Shown here piece after piece: positions 23,490 through 31,123 of a stretch of DNA of 37,021 nucleotides. Source of the DNA: Rhizobacter sp. GTDB lineage: Bacteria; Pseudomonadota; Gammaproteobacteria; Burkholderiales; Burkholderiaceae_C. Location of the stretch: positions 1-37,021 of the forward strand of contig JAJKJU010000147.1 of assembly GCA_021153565.1 (NCBI GenBank). Reading direction: 5' to 3'. Position 1 is the stretch's first letter, and each line of letters starts with the position of its first letter. Under the pieces are notes generated by a model. It was not told the origin of the DNA. It was given only the letters and a program-made list of their open reading frames with translations, and made no database searches. Both the position numbers and the translations under genes were made by a program.

Positions 23490-23604
23490 GTGTAAGCCTC
23501 CTAGAGTGTTGAGCGTCGTTCCGTCGATCCATCAGGGCCCTATCGAAAAACACACACGACGCGCATGTGCTCCCTGCTGTTATGTCATTCGCTATGTCTT
23601 TCTT

Positions 23605-25101
23605 CTAAGCAGCCTTCTGCGACGGCAGCTTCGAGACCAGCCGCAGCGACACGGTCAGTCCTTCGAGCTGATAGTGCGGCCTCAAGAAAATCTTCGACGT
23701 GTAGTAGCCGGGATTGCCGGGTATTTCCTCGACCGTGACTTCGGCGGCTGCGAGCGGCTTGCGCGACTTCACTTCCTCCGACGAATTGGCCGGGTCGCCG
23801 TCCACGTAATTCATGATCCATTTGTTCAGCCAGCGCTGCATGTCGTCGCGCTCCTTGAACGAGCCCACCTTGTCGCGCACGATGCACTTCAGGTAGTGCG
23901 CGAAGCGGCAGCAGGCGAAGAGATACGGCAGCCGCGCCGCGAGGTTCGCGTTGGCGGTGGCGTCGGGGTCGTCGTACTCGTCGGGCTTTTGCAGCGACTG
24001 GGCGCCGATGAAGGCAGCGAAGTCGGAGTTCTTGCGGTGCAAGAGCGGCATGAACCCGTTCTTCGCAAGCTCCGCTTCGCGCCGATCACTGATCGCGATC
24101 TCGGTGGGGCACTTCATCGCCACGCCGCCCTCGTCGGTCGGGAAGGTGTGAGTGGGAAGCCCCTCCACCGCACCGCCCGACTCGATGCCGCGGATGCGCG
24201 AACACCAGCCGTACATCTTGAACGAGCGATTGATGTTGACCGCCATCGCATAAGCCGAATTGGCCCAGGCGTAAGCACCGTGCTCACCGCCCGCCGTCTC
24301 CTCCTCGAAGTCGAACTCCTCGACCGGACTGGTCTTGGCGCCGTAGGGCAGCCGGGCCAGGAAGCGCGGCATCGCAAGGCCCACATAGCGAGAGTCCTCC
24401 GACGATCTCAACGAGCGCCAGGCGGCATATTCCGGCGTGGTGAAGATCTTGGTCAGGTCACGCGGGTTGGCGAGTTCCTGCCATGAACCCATTTGCATCA
24501 GCGTCGGGCTCGCCGCCGCGATGAAGGGTGCGTGTGCCGCTGCGGCCACCTTGCTCATTTCACCCAGCAATTCGGTATCTGGCGGACTGTGATCGAAGTA
24601 ATAATCGCCAACAAGGCAGCCGAAGGGCTCGCCGCCGAACTGACCGTATTCCTCTTCGTAGATGCGTTTGAACAGCGGGCTCTGGTCCCAGGCCGTTCCC
24701 TTGTAGCGCTTGAGCGTCTTGCCGAGATCGAGCTTGGAGATGTTGAGCACGCTGATCTTCAGCATCTCGTCGGTTTCGGTGTTGTTGACGAGATAGTGCA
24801 GCCCGCGCCACGCGCTTTCGAGCTGCTGGAAGTCGGCGTGATGCAGGATGGCGTTCACCTGCAGCGACAGCCTGCGGTCGAGCTCGGCGATCATCGCCTC
24901 GATCGACATGAGCACGTCGCTGCCGATCAGGTTGGTCTGCGAGAGTGCCTGCTGCGCCAGCGTCAGCACCGCCTGTTCGACCGCTGACTTGGCATCGTTC
25001 GATTTCGGCTTGAATTCCTTGTTCAGCAGCGCGGCGAATTCGCTGCCCTGGAACTCGATGCCTTGCAAGGCAGGCGGTTGTGTGAGGGTTTCTTCAGCCA
25101 T
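23605..25101 (-). CDS. tssC: T6SS sheath protein TssC (VipB)
   Basis: 498 aa from the ATG at 25101 (MAEETLTQPPALQ); a codon 12 bases upstream is a weaker start. Classic TssC segments: DRRLSLQVNAILHHADFQQLESAWRGL, YLVNNTETDEMLKISVLNIS, FKRIYEEEYGQFGGEPFGCLVGDYYFDH, and the C-terminal EEIPGNPGYYTSKIFLRPHYQLEGLTVSLRLVSKLP. With TssB it builds the contractile sheath. It follows tssB after 93 bp and precedes hcp by 115 bp; I see no obvious terminator in either gap. Confidence 0.97.
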   Translation of the reverse strand: MAEETLTQPPALQGIEFQGSEFAALLNKEFKPKSNDAKSAVEQAVLTLAQQALSQTNLIGSDVLMSIEAMIAELDRRLSLQVNAILHHADFQQLESAWRGLHYLVNNTETDEMLKISVLNISKLDLGKTLKRYKGTAWDQSPLFKRIYEEEYGQFGGEPFGCLVGDYYFDHSPPDTELLGEMSKVAAAAHAPFIAAASPTLMQMGSWQELANPRDLTKIFTTPEYAAWRSLRSSEDSRYVGLAMPRFLARLPYGAKTSPVEEFDFEEETAGGEHGAYAWANSAYAMAVNINRSFKMYGWCSRIRGIESGGAVEGLPTHTFPTDEGGVAMKCPTEIAISDRREAELAKNGFMPLLHRKNSDFAAFIGAQSLQKPDEYDDPDATANANLAARLPYLFACCRFAHYLKCIVRDKVGSFKERDDMQRWLNKWIMNYVDGDPANSSEEVKSRKPLAAAEVTVEEIPGNPGYYTSKIFLRPHYQLEGLTVSLRLVSKLPSQKAA

Positions 25102-25194
25102 GGTGCATCCCATTCAAATGTTGTGGCAGCGGGCGGCCACCAGTTTTCACCCTCTTCTCGTGGGTGGAGGCCTTGGCGGCAGTGACGAGATGGT

Positions 25195-25698
25195 TCACGA
25201 CTGTTCCGCCGGCTTGCGCGCGTCTGCCAGCGACTTGAGCAAGGCCTCGTCCTTGATCACCTTCGCGATCAACTCCTCCGCGCCGGTCTTGCCATCCATG
25301 TAGGTCACGAGATTGGCAAGCTGCTGGCGCGCATCGAGCAACTGCTTGAGGCCCTCGACATTGCGCGCGATCGCAGCAGGCGAGAAGTCATCCATGCTCT
25401 CGAAGGTGATGTCCACCGCGAGGTTGCCCTCGCCAGTCAGCGTATTGGGCACCTGGAAGGCCACGCGCGGCTTCATCGCTTTCATGCGTGCATCGAAGTT
25501 GTCGACATCGACTTCGAGGAACTTGCGGTCCGACATCGGCGGCAGCGGCTCGCTGGGCTTGCCCGACAGGTCGGACAGCACGCCCATCACAAAAGGCAGT
25601 TGCACCTTCTTCTCGGCGCCGTACAACTCAACGTCGTACTCGATCTGCACCCGCGGCGCGCGGTTTCGTGCGATGAACTTCTGGCTGCTGGTTGCCAT
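25195..25698 (-). CDS. tssB: T6SS sheath protein TssB (VipA)
   Basis: 167 aa, with an AAGGAG site 8 bp before the ATG. It opens MATSSQKFIARNRAPRVQIEYDVELYG and has LPFVMGVLSDLSGKP, the ClpV-responsive family core RKFLEVDVDNFDARMKAMKPRVAF, and the LKQLLDARQQLANLVTYMDGK helix. It pairs with TssC in the sheath and is the partner contacted by TagJ where that protein is present. The gene starts 21 bp after tssA ends. Confidence 0.97.
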   Translation of the reverse strand: MATSSQKFIARNRAPRVQIEYDVELYGAEKKVQLPFVMGVLSDLSGKPSEPLPPMSDRKFLEVDVDNFDARMKAMKPRVAFQVPNTLTGEGNLAVDITFESMDDFSPAAIARNVEGLKQLLDARQQLANLVTYMDGKTGAEELIAKVIKDEALLKSLADARKPAEQS

Positions 25699-25719
25699 GA
25701 TGGGCTCCTTGGGTAGGGA

Positions 25720-26715
25720 CTACGATTGACTCGTGCCTGCGAGCTTCTCAATCTGGTTCAGGCCGTCCGGAACAAGATCGCGAATGATGTCGATGAAGTT
25801 CTTGCTCATCAGCCGCTGCGAACGGCGGATCAGGAGCGGCGCCGGATTGCTGGGCTCGTTGCGCTCGATCCATTCGCACACGCGGTCTAGGGCGCGGATG
25901 GCGTCCTCGCGCGAGGCAATGACGCCTGCGACGCGCACAGGGGGTGCCGCGCTGTGTTCACCGTTCGCGGCGGCGTCGACGGATTCGCTACTCGCTTTGC
26001 GCGCCGCCTCGGCCACGCGCTGCATCAGCTTCTTGAGCGGCGCAAGTTCCGGACTCTGTCTGGGCTCCAGCCGCTTCTCGAGCACGTTTGCAAGACCCTG
26101 CACCGCATTGAATCCGCCTTGCATGTTCGTGGCCAGCGAAGGCGCCTCGGCAAGTGCGGCGCTCACGCCTTGCAGCACGCCGTCTTCTGTCGGCACCGCT
26201 TCCCCGGGCAATGGATCGGCATGGCCAAACGCGAGCTCGATGTCGCGCACCGTGATCGCGCCGCGCTTGCCGGTCAGACTCGCAGAACGCAGGTCAGCCA
26301 GTCCGGCACTGGCGTGCACCAGAGAACTCAAGGCATTCATGCGAGCGGTCGGATCGTTGTTGTCGCTGGCGTCGAGCTGCGGGTGCACGTGCTCCCAATG
26401 CCGCTCAACCAAGCCATGCACCAGTTGCAGCCCGCGCACTGCGCCCGCCAAGCCGTCTACGCGCGCGCCACTGCGCGCCAGCCAGGCTGCAATCCGCAGG
26501 TCGCGGGTGCGCGCAGCAAGCTGCAGTGCCTGCTCATGCACAGCGCGCCAGTCCGGCTCCTGCGCCGGGATCAGCGTGTCGCCGTACTGCTGTTCCGGTT
26601 TGCCCGCGGCCGACTCCTGCAAGCACAGGAATGCGGCGTCGTACTCAAGGTCGACGCCACAAGGTGCGTCGCCCGCGATCGGGGACAACAGAGACTCCAA
26701 ATCGACATCTGGCAT
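25720..26715 (-). CDS. tssA: T6SS assembly protein TssA (ImpA domain)
   Basis: 331 aa. The ImpA_N domain opens LESLLSPIAGDAPCGVDLEYDAAFLCLQ and includes DWRAVHEQALQLAARTRDLRIAAWLARSGARVDGLAGAVRGLQLVHGLVERHWEHVHPQLD. The C-terminal part has EDAIRALDRVCEWIERNEPSNPAPLLIRRSQRLMSKNFIDIIRDL, a short TssA class. TssA primes baseplate and sheath polymerisation. It is the first gene of the 22-kb minus-strand run. The ribosome site is weak, and the promoter should lie in 26716-26974. Confidence 0.94.
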   Translation of the reverse strand: MPDVDLESLLSPIAGDAPCGVDLEYDAAFLCLQESAAGKPEQQYGDTLIPAQEPDWRAVHEQALQLAARTRDLRIAAWLARSGARVDGLAGAVRGLQLVHGLVERHWEHVHPQLDASDNNDPTARMNALSSLVHASAGLADLRSASLTGKRGAITVRDIELAFGHADPLPGEAVPTEDGVLQGVSAALAEAPSLATNMQGGFNAVQGLANVLEKRLEPRQSPELAPLKKLMQRVAEAARKASSESVDAAANGEHSAAPPVRVAGVIASREDAIRALDRVCEWIERNEPSNPAPLLIRRSQRLMSKNFIDIIRDLVPDGLNQIEKLAGTSQS

Positions 26716-26824
26716 GGGAGCAATCGGACCATTGAAGGGGCGTCAAGGCACTCTAGATGTGCGGTGACGCACGCACAGTGGTCGAAAGTCACTTCGCCCG
26801 GCCGTCATCCCAAGGATGAGGGGG

Positions 26825-26949
26825 TCAGAGGCTGAGAGGATTTCGAGCGTGTCCGAGCAGCCCGGCCCTCACCCATCTCTCCCCAGAGGGGAAAGGAGCC
26901 AATACAAGACCTTGAAAAAAGGGGTGCCTCTCAGCCTCTCAGCCTCTCA
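26825..26949. repeat. Short-repeat cluster upstream of tssA
   Basis: The 259-bp gap 26716-26974 holds no gene. It contains TCAGAGGCTGAGAG (26825-26838), a small TCCCC-AGA-GGGGA hairpin (26880-26892) within a CCCTCACCC-type dispersed sequence, an A-run (26914-26920), and three tandem copies of GCCTCTCA (26926-26949). The first and last share an AGAGGCTGAGAG core on opposite strands. The tssA promoter is expected here, but I see no convincing sigma-70 or sigma-54 element. Confidence 0.7.
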
Positions 26950-26974
26950 GGCGGCGAAGGGGGTCAACTGCACG

Positions 26975-28840
26975 TCAGGACACGAGGCCTCGCATGGCAT
27001 TCAACAGCTTGCGCGGCTGCACCGGCTTGAAAAGCACTGGGTGTCCGCTGTCGGTAGCGCGGCGCATTTCCTCATGAGAGGTGTCGCCTGTGACAAGAAT
27101 GGCGGGCATCTCGCAGCCACATTCGCGTCGCACCGCTTCGATCGCGGCTATACCGTCCGGTCCTTCGCTCAAGTGCAGGTCTGACAGGATCAGGTCGGGC
27201 GGCAACTCGAGCGTACGCACGATACTTCTTGCGTCCTCGACGGTGCCCGCAGTCAGCGTCTGGTAGCCCCACTCCTCAAGCAGCAGTCTCAAGCCCTCGC
27301 GGATAGGTTCCTCGTCGTCGACGATCAGCACAGTGCGCGGTTGCAAGGCCGGCATCGGAAGCGTGTCGGCGGCCGCGGTGACGTCCTGGATTTCCGGCAA
27401 GGCGCCCTGTGCGATACCGATGCGGAACATGGTGCCCCGCCCTGGCTGCGACGTCACAGTCAGGCTGTGTCCGAGCAGTCGTGCCAGCCGCTTGACGATC
27501 GCCAAGCCCATCCCGAGCCCTTGCGTACGCAAGCGTTGGCCGCGGCCCGCCTGATAGAACTCGTCAAACACGCGCGGCAATTCGGCTGGCCCGATTCCAA
27601 CGCCTGTGTCCCAAACCTCCACGTTGAAATGGGTCTGCGTGGTGCGCGCCACCACCACGATGCCACCTCGCTCGGTGTACTTGATGGCGTTCTGGATCAG
27701 ATTGCCCAGAATGCGCTCGAGCAGTTGCGGGTCGCTCGTCACGGACTTGCCACCAGGCGAGAACCGCAGGCCCAGCCCCGCCAACTCGGCTTGGCCGGCA
27801 AAGTGCATGTGCAAACGGCGGAATAGATCGCGCAACGGAAAGTGCTGGAAGTTCGGCTCGACCGTACCTGCATCAAGCCGCGAAATGTCGAGCATGGCGT
27901 AGAACGAGCGATCCAGGCCGTCGATCGAGCGCACAACATTGCGCACCAAAGGCTCGTCGCTGGTGCCTTGAAGCCGCTTTTCCAATGTGGCCGCAAAAAG
28001 ACCCAAGGCGTGCACGGGCTGGCGCAGGTCGTGGCTCGCGATCGCGAGAAAGCGGCTTTTTTCCTGATCGGCACGCAAGGCATCGTCGCGGGCGGCCTCG
28101 AGGATGCGAATGCGATCCTCACGTTCGATCGTGCGAGTCGCGTGGCGCAGCCACAAACGGTAGTGCGCGGTCGCGACCACGCCCGCGGCAACGCTGAGCA
28201 ACAAGCCAGTGACGGCGATGTCGGGCGACGTCGCCGCACTTGTCGATGGCAGCAACCATTCGGCCAGCGCCGGCGACAGCGGCAGTGCAATGGCCACCGA
28301 CCTTGGCCATGGCATGGATGAGAACGCCGCCGCGCCAGTCAACGCCACCGCGCCGAACGTCAGCATCAACAGCTGGCGCTCCAACGGCGGCTCGACCGGC
28401 AGCGGCAGCCATGGAATCACGGCCACGACGAGCATGGCCGCGATGCCCAGGCCTGCAACGGCACCGCGCTGCCGGCGGGTGTCGCGCAACGGTATACGAC
28501 ACCTTGCACCAAGCCACGCCAGGGCCAGCCATGCGCCGGCGACGGCCGATGCAGCCCAGGCCCACGCATCGCGCCAGAACGAGGCCTCGAGCAGCATCAC
28601 ACTGCTGACCAGGGTCACAACGAAGCTGGCAAGAACCATCGGTGTCGCCGAGATGGCGGCAGCAAGCGCCTCGTCGCTCAATCGCCTGCGCATGGCACGG
28701 CGTTCGGCATGCAGCGGCGAGACAGGCTCGCCTGCGCCGCTGCCGGACATGCCCGAGACGGCTACAAAGACGGCACGCCGTGCCTCGTTCGACGGGGCTA
28801 TGGACCGGGACGTCCCGACAGCGTCCGCGACGATCGACAC
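26975..28840 (-). CDS. Hybrid sensor histidine kinase with C-terminal receiver
   Basis: 621 aa from a GTG at 28840, 1 bp beyond the upstream regulator's stop, so the two are one operon. Several hydrophobic segments between about 60 and 225 form a membrane sensor with no recognisable ligand domain. Phospho-acceptor His270 lies in FLAIASHDLRQPVHAL; N-box ILGNLIQNAIKYTE (377-390), D-box DTGVGIG (411-417) and GLGMGLAIVKRL follow. The receiver begins TVLIVDDEEPIREGL with Asp508/509, phospho-acceptor Asp554 in LSDLHL and Lys605 in LFKPVQ. The input signal is unknown. Its place beside tssA makes a role in T6SS control plausible but unproven. Confidence 0.92.
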   Translation of the reverse strand: MSIVADAVGTSRSIAPSNEARRAVFVAVSGMSGSGAGEPVSPLHAERRAMRRRLSDEALAAAISATPMVLASFVVTLVSSVMLLEASFWRDAWAWAASAVAGAWLALAWLGARCRIPLRDTRRQRGAVAGLGIAAMLVVAVIPWLPLPVEPPLERQLLMLTFGAVALTGAAAFSSMPWPRSVAIALPLSPALAEWLLPSTSAATSPDIAVTGLLLSVAAGVVATAHYRLWLRHATRTIEREDRIRILEAARDDALRADQEKSRFLAIASHDLRQPVHALGLFAATLEKRLQGTSDEPLVRNVVRSIDGLDRSFYAMLDISRLDAGTVEPNFQHFPLRDLFRRLHMHFAGQAELAGLGLRFSPGGKSVTSDPQLLERILGNLIQNAIKYTERGGIVVVARTTQTHFNVEVWDTGVGIGPAELPRVFDEFYQAGRGQRLRTQGLGMGLAIVKRLARLLGHSLTVTSQPGRGTMFRIGIAQGALPEIQDVTAAADTLPMPALQPRTVLIVDDEEPIREGLRLLLEEWGYQTLTAGTVEDARSIVRTLELPPDLILSDLHLSEGPDGIAAIEAVRRECGCEMPAILVTGDTSHEEMRRATDSGHPVLFKPVQPRKLLNAMRGLVS

Positions 28841-28841
28841 G

Positions 28842-29546
28842 TCAGCGGAACAAGCTGACCATGTGCGAGCGCGACTTGACGTCCAGCGCGAGCAGCAAGG
28901 ATGACACGTAGTTCTTCACCGTGCCGAGCGAGAGGTGCATCGAGTCGCTGATTTCCTGATTGGTGCAACCGGAAAGCACCAGCTCAAGAATCTCGAGGTG
29001 CCGCGGCCCCAGTTCGGCAACGCGGTCGTACATCGCCGACGAAGGAAAGCGCGGGAACAAAGCGCTGCCCGGAACGAAACCGTGCGACTGCGGCCCGCCT
29101 TGTGGCCACAGCAATGCCGACAGCGTGGCATGCATCTCGGAAGTCACGACACCCTTGGGAACGTAACCGACGGCGCCCAAGGCGCGCGCCTGTCGGACGA
29201 CGAACTCGTCCTGCGTTGCGCTGAAGACCACGATGCGTGCGTGCGGATGCACCTGTATGAAGTGCCGCAGACCCTGCAAGCCCTTGCAGTCGGCCAGGTT
29301 CAAGTCGAGCAACACCGCGTCGATGTGGCTTTCGCTCTCGTAGATCACCAGCGCTTCCTGCAGCGAACCGGCCTCCAGCCATTCGATGGGCACGCCCTGC
29401 AGTTCGGTATACAGCGCCTTCACACCGTAGCGCACCAGTTCGTGGTCATCCACCAGCAAAAGCTTGCGTGGTGTACTTGCGGCCGGATGTGCTCCAGCCG
29501 TCAAGTTGGCCATCATCAAGTCAGACGCCAACATCGTCGTGTGCAT
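28842..29546 (-). CDS. NarL/LuxR-type response regulator
   Basis: 234 aa. The receiver domain spans about 28-145: KLLLVDDHELVRYGVKAL with Asp33/34, phospho-acceptor Asp81 in AVLLDLNLAD, IVVFSATQDE, and GYVPKGVV with Lys. The LuxR-type HTH occupies about 170-232: ELGPRHLEILELVLSGCTNQEISDSMHLSLGTVKNYVSSLL. It is immediately upstream of the hybrid kinase and is its likely partner. It belongs to the typical two-component regulators that bind DNA as dimers; candidate targets include the tssA upstream region and its own promoter. Confidence 0.93.
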   Translation of the reverse strand: MHTTMLASDLMMANLTAGAHPAASTPRKLLLVDDHELVRYGVKALYTELQGVPIEWLEAGSLQEALVIYESESHIDAVLLDLNLADCKGLQGLRHFIQVHPHARIVVFSATQDEFVVRQARALGAVGYVPKGVVTSEMHATLSALLWPQGGPQSHGFVPGSALFPRFPSSAMYDRVAELGPRHLEILELVLSGCTNQEISDSMHLSLGTVKNYVSSLLLALDVKSRSHMVSLFR

Positions 29547-29767
29547 TATTCATATCCTTCTATGCCGGATCTACGCGAACCATCGAGACCCAACATCATC
29601 AGGACGCCCCACCCTACCCTGGGATGGATGCTAGACGATGAAAGTGACGTTTGCATCATCAAACTCATGGAGACCCGCGGAGAGCCTCCATTCAGTCGTG
29701 ACAGGACGTTTCGAAACGCGGGCCGGTGACGAGCCAGCCAAGGAAGATTGAAGGTGAATGATCAAGG

Positions 29768-29787
29768 GTAAACCACTAAGGGTTTAC
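29768..29787. promoter_or_regulatory. GTAAACC-N6-GGTTTAC palindrome (operator candidate)
   Basis: A perfect 7-bp inverted repeat with a 6-bp spacer. It lies in the 464-bp gene-poor stretch 29547-30010, between the response regulator (start 29546) and the solo HTH gene (end 30011). It is unusually AT-rich for this window and has the size of a dimeric regulator site. No T-run follows, so it is not a typical terminator. Apart from this palindrome and the 35-codon ORF at 29828, I see nothing in that stretch. Confidence 0.45.
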
Positions 29788-29827
29788 ACTAATCACTTCG
29801 CCAAAAGGCTTTTGCAGGGCTCTGAAC

Positions 29828-29935
29828 ATGCTGTCGATCTTCTTATGCAGCGCCGCCGTCCTTGTCGTTGGCGCAGTCGCCTTCTACAAGCTTCGTCATT
29901 TGCGACTCGACCGTTCGAACTCGAACATTGAGTGA
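29828..29935 (+). CDS. Possible 35-aa single-span membrane microprotein
   Basis: The open frame ATG at 29828 encodes MLSIFLCSAAVLVVGAVAFY followed by the basic KLRHLRLDR and a short polar end. A single hydrophobic helix with a positive flank is the usual shape of bacterial membrane microproteins. A GCAGGG lies about 10 bp upstream, a weak ribosome site. The palindrome at 29768-29787 is 41 bp upstream, where an operator would be expected. The frame is short enough to occur by chance, so this is a tentative call. Confidence 0.25.
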   Translation: MLSIFLCSAAVLVVGAVAFYKLRHLRLDRSNSNIE

Positions 29936-30010
29936 TGTGTTCTGCCGAGGGAGGAGGACCCGAAGCATCACGCGCTGGCAAGATAGTTCATGTCCTGAGG
30001 GCACACAAAG

Positions 30011-30307
30011 CTATTCGAGGCCCCTGACGCTCAAGTCCAAAGTGGACGCTTCGACCAGCGTGCCAAGCATGCGCGCGGTTGGCAACCCGATCAGGCCGAG
30101 GGCAACGGCGTGTCCAATGGCTTCGCACTTGCGCCTGACTCCAAATTTCTTCTTGGTCCGCTCAAGGTGGTAGACGATAGTCCACTCCGAAAGCCCCAAT
30201 AGCTGACCGACCTCCCATGCCGTCTTGCCGGCAGCGCTCCAATGCAGGCATTCGATTTCGCGCTTGGTCAATGTGGCGCGCGGGTCAGCGCTGGCAGCTT
30301 TGATCAT
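30011..30307 (-). CDS. Solo LuxR-type HTH regulator with PIP-box promoter
   Basis: 98 aa, nearly all DNA-binding domain: TLTKREIECLHWSAAGKTAWEVGQLLGLSEWTIVYHLERTKKKFGV is a full LuxR/GerE HTH of the quorum-sensing LuxR subtype. No receiver or acyl-homoserine-lactone-binding domain precedes it. The ATG at 30307 has a GAAGG ribosome site, and a promoter with consensus spacing lies just upstream, so it looks like a genuine short gene and not a truncated one. The upstream PIP box (30379-30403) suggests HrpX/HrpB control, which would make it a secondary regulator in that regulon. Target genes are unknown; the two-component operon just downstream is one possibility. Confidence 0.8.
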   Translation of the reverse strand: MIKAASADPRATLTKREIECLHWSAAGKTAWEVGQLLGLSEWTIVYHLERTKKKFGVRRKCEAIGHAVALGLIGLPTARMLGTLVEASTLDLSVRGLE

Positions 30308-30341
30308 GATTGACCTTCAACGAAGGAAATGGATGGTCACG

Positions 30342-30347
30342 ACTTTA
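30342..30347 (-). promoter_or_regulatory. -10 element TAAAGT (YANNNT) paired with PIP box
   Basis: On the minus strand TAAAGT begins 31 nt after the second half of the PIP box at 30379-30403, inside the 30-32 nt window of the PIP consensus. It ends 34 nt before the ATG at 30307. Confidence 0.55.
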
Positions 30348-30378
30348 CGGAGACCCATGGCGGCAAAAAGCCGCGAAT

Positions 30379-30403
30379 GCGAATCCATCATCGCAATTGC
30401 GAA
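30379..30403 (-). promoter_or_regulatory. PIP/hrpII box upstream of the solo LuxR HTH gene
   Basis: Minus strand reads TTCGC-N15-TTCGC, a full match to the TTCGB-N15-TTCGB plant-inducible promoter box recognised by HrpX/HrpB-type AraC regulators, and the -10 spacing is correct. It lies in the 306-bp intergenic stretch 30308-30613, which otherwise shows no gene. On its own the box could occur by chance in a window this size; the -10 and the position make it more credible. Confidence 0.55.
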
Positions 30404-30613
30404 GTTGCAGCACTGCGAGAACTGCAGAGTCCCGGCTCCTCCTCCGTAAGGATTCCTTTACACAAGCTCACCATTCACCATCAGAGTCGACTGATTCATC
30501 CCTTTTGGCAATGTGAGTAAGTCATGACATTCCAAATTCATTCCTATCATCCGCGCTCCGCGAGGGTGGCAGGGCCGCTCGTCGCTTACCGAGTCAATCA
30601 ACAAGGAAGAACG

Positions 30614-30991
30614 ATGACGATTGCAAGATTGCTGGGAACCGTAGCGCTTGGGCTGTTTGCCAACATGGCGGGGGGCATGGCCCATGCTCAAGACAAGGGC
30701 GAGTGCGAGGTCCACTACACGCGCACCGCATGTCCTGGCAAGGAGGCAGAGAGTTTCGCCAAGTGCGAAGGAAAGGCATCTTGCAACAAGCGCGTAGAAA
30801 CGGCGGCGACCCCGCAAGCCTGCCAGACCGTCGCTCTTAAAGCCTGTGCAAATGACAGACTCGATGTCACAAAGAGCAAAGTGATCACGGCGGTGTTCAA
30901 GGGACAGGCTTTGAAGAGCGCGACAGGCAAGGCCGATTTCTGCATGGACTACGAAAAGCGCGCCGCTGAATTTGACAAGTGCGGCAAGTAG
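30614..30991 (+). CDS. Secreted cysteine-rich protein of unknown function
   Basis: 125 aa from the ATG at 30614, with AAGGAAGA 6-7 bp upstream; an earlier in-frame ATG lacks a signal. The signal peptide is MTIARLLGTVALGLFANMAGGMAHA with likely cleavage after AHA. The mature part has eight cysteines (for example CEVHYTRTAC, AKCEGKASC, CQTVALKAC, and the final KC), suggesting disulfides in the periplasm or outside the cell. I do not recognise a family. It reads in the same direction as the secreted nucleosidase 132 bp downstream. A 14-mer repeat (31029-31042) follows its stop. Confidence 0.75.
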   Translation: MTIARLLGTVALGLFANMAGGMAHAQDKGECEVHYTRTACPGKEAESFAKCEGKASCNKRVETAATPQACQTVALKACANDRLDVTKSKVITAVFKGQALKSATGKADFCMDYEKRAAEFDKCGK

Positions 30992-31028
30992 AAGGGACAA
31001 CCGCTTTGTCGAGATGATGCGGGCACCC

Positions 31029-31042
31029 TCAGAGGCTGAGAG
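31029..31042. repeat. TCAGAGGCTGAGAG dispersed 14-mer
   Basis: Identical 14-mer at 13450-13463, 26825-26838 and here, with an AGAGGCTGAGAG core also on the reverse strand within 26926-26949. This copy lies 38 bp after the stop of the Cys-rich protein gene, followed by TTTTT. Confidence 0.6.
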
Positions 31043-31123
31043 TTTTTCGATCATGCCCGCTCATCACGCCAAAAGCCCCCTGCTCGTCGTTGCACATGCT
31101 CGCCATAGCCAAGAAGCTCGCCT

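Noticed and set aside
26880-26892. TCCCC-AGA-GGGGA hairpin as terminator for the histidine kinase operon
   Set aside because: Stem is only 5 bp and no T-run follows on the minus strand; more likely part of a dispersed repeat.
29793-29981. 62-codon minus-strand open frame
   Set aside because: Arg-rich, no ribosome site, antisense to the better microprotein candidate and without family features.
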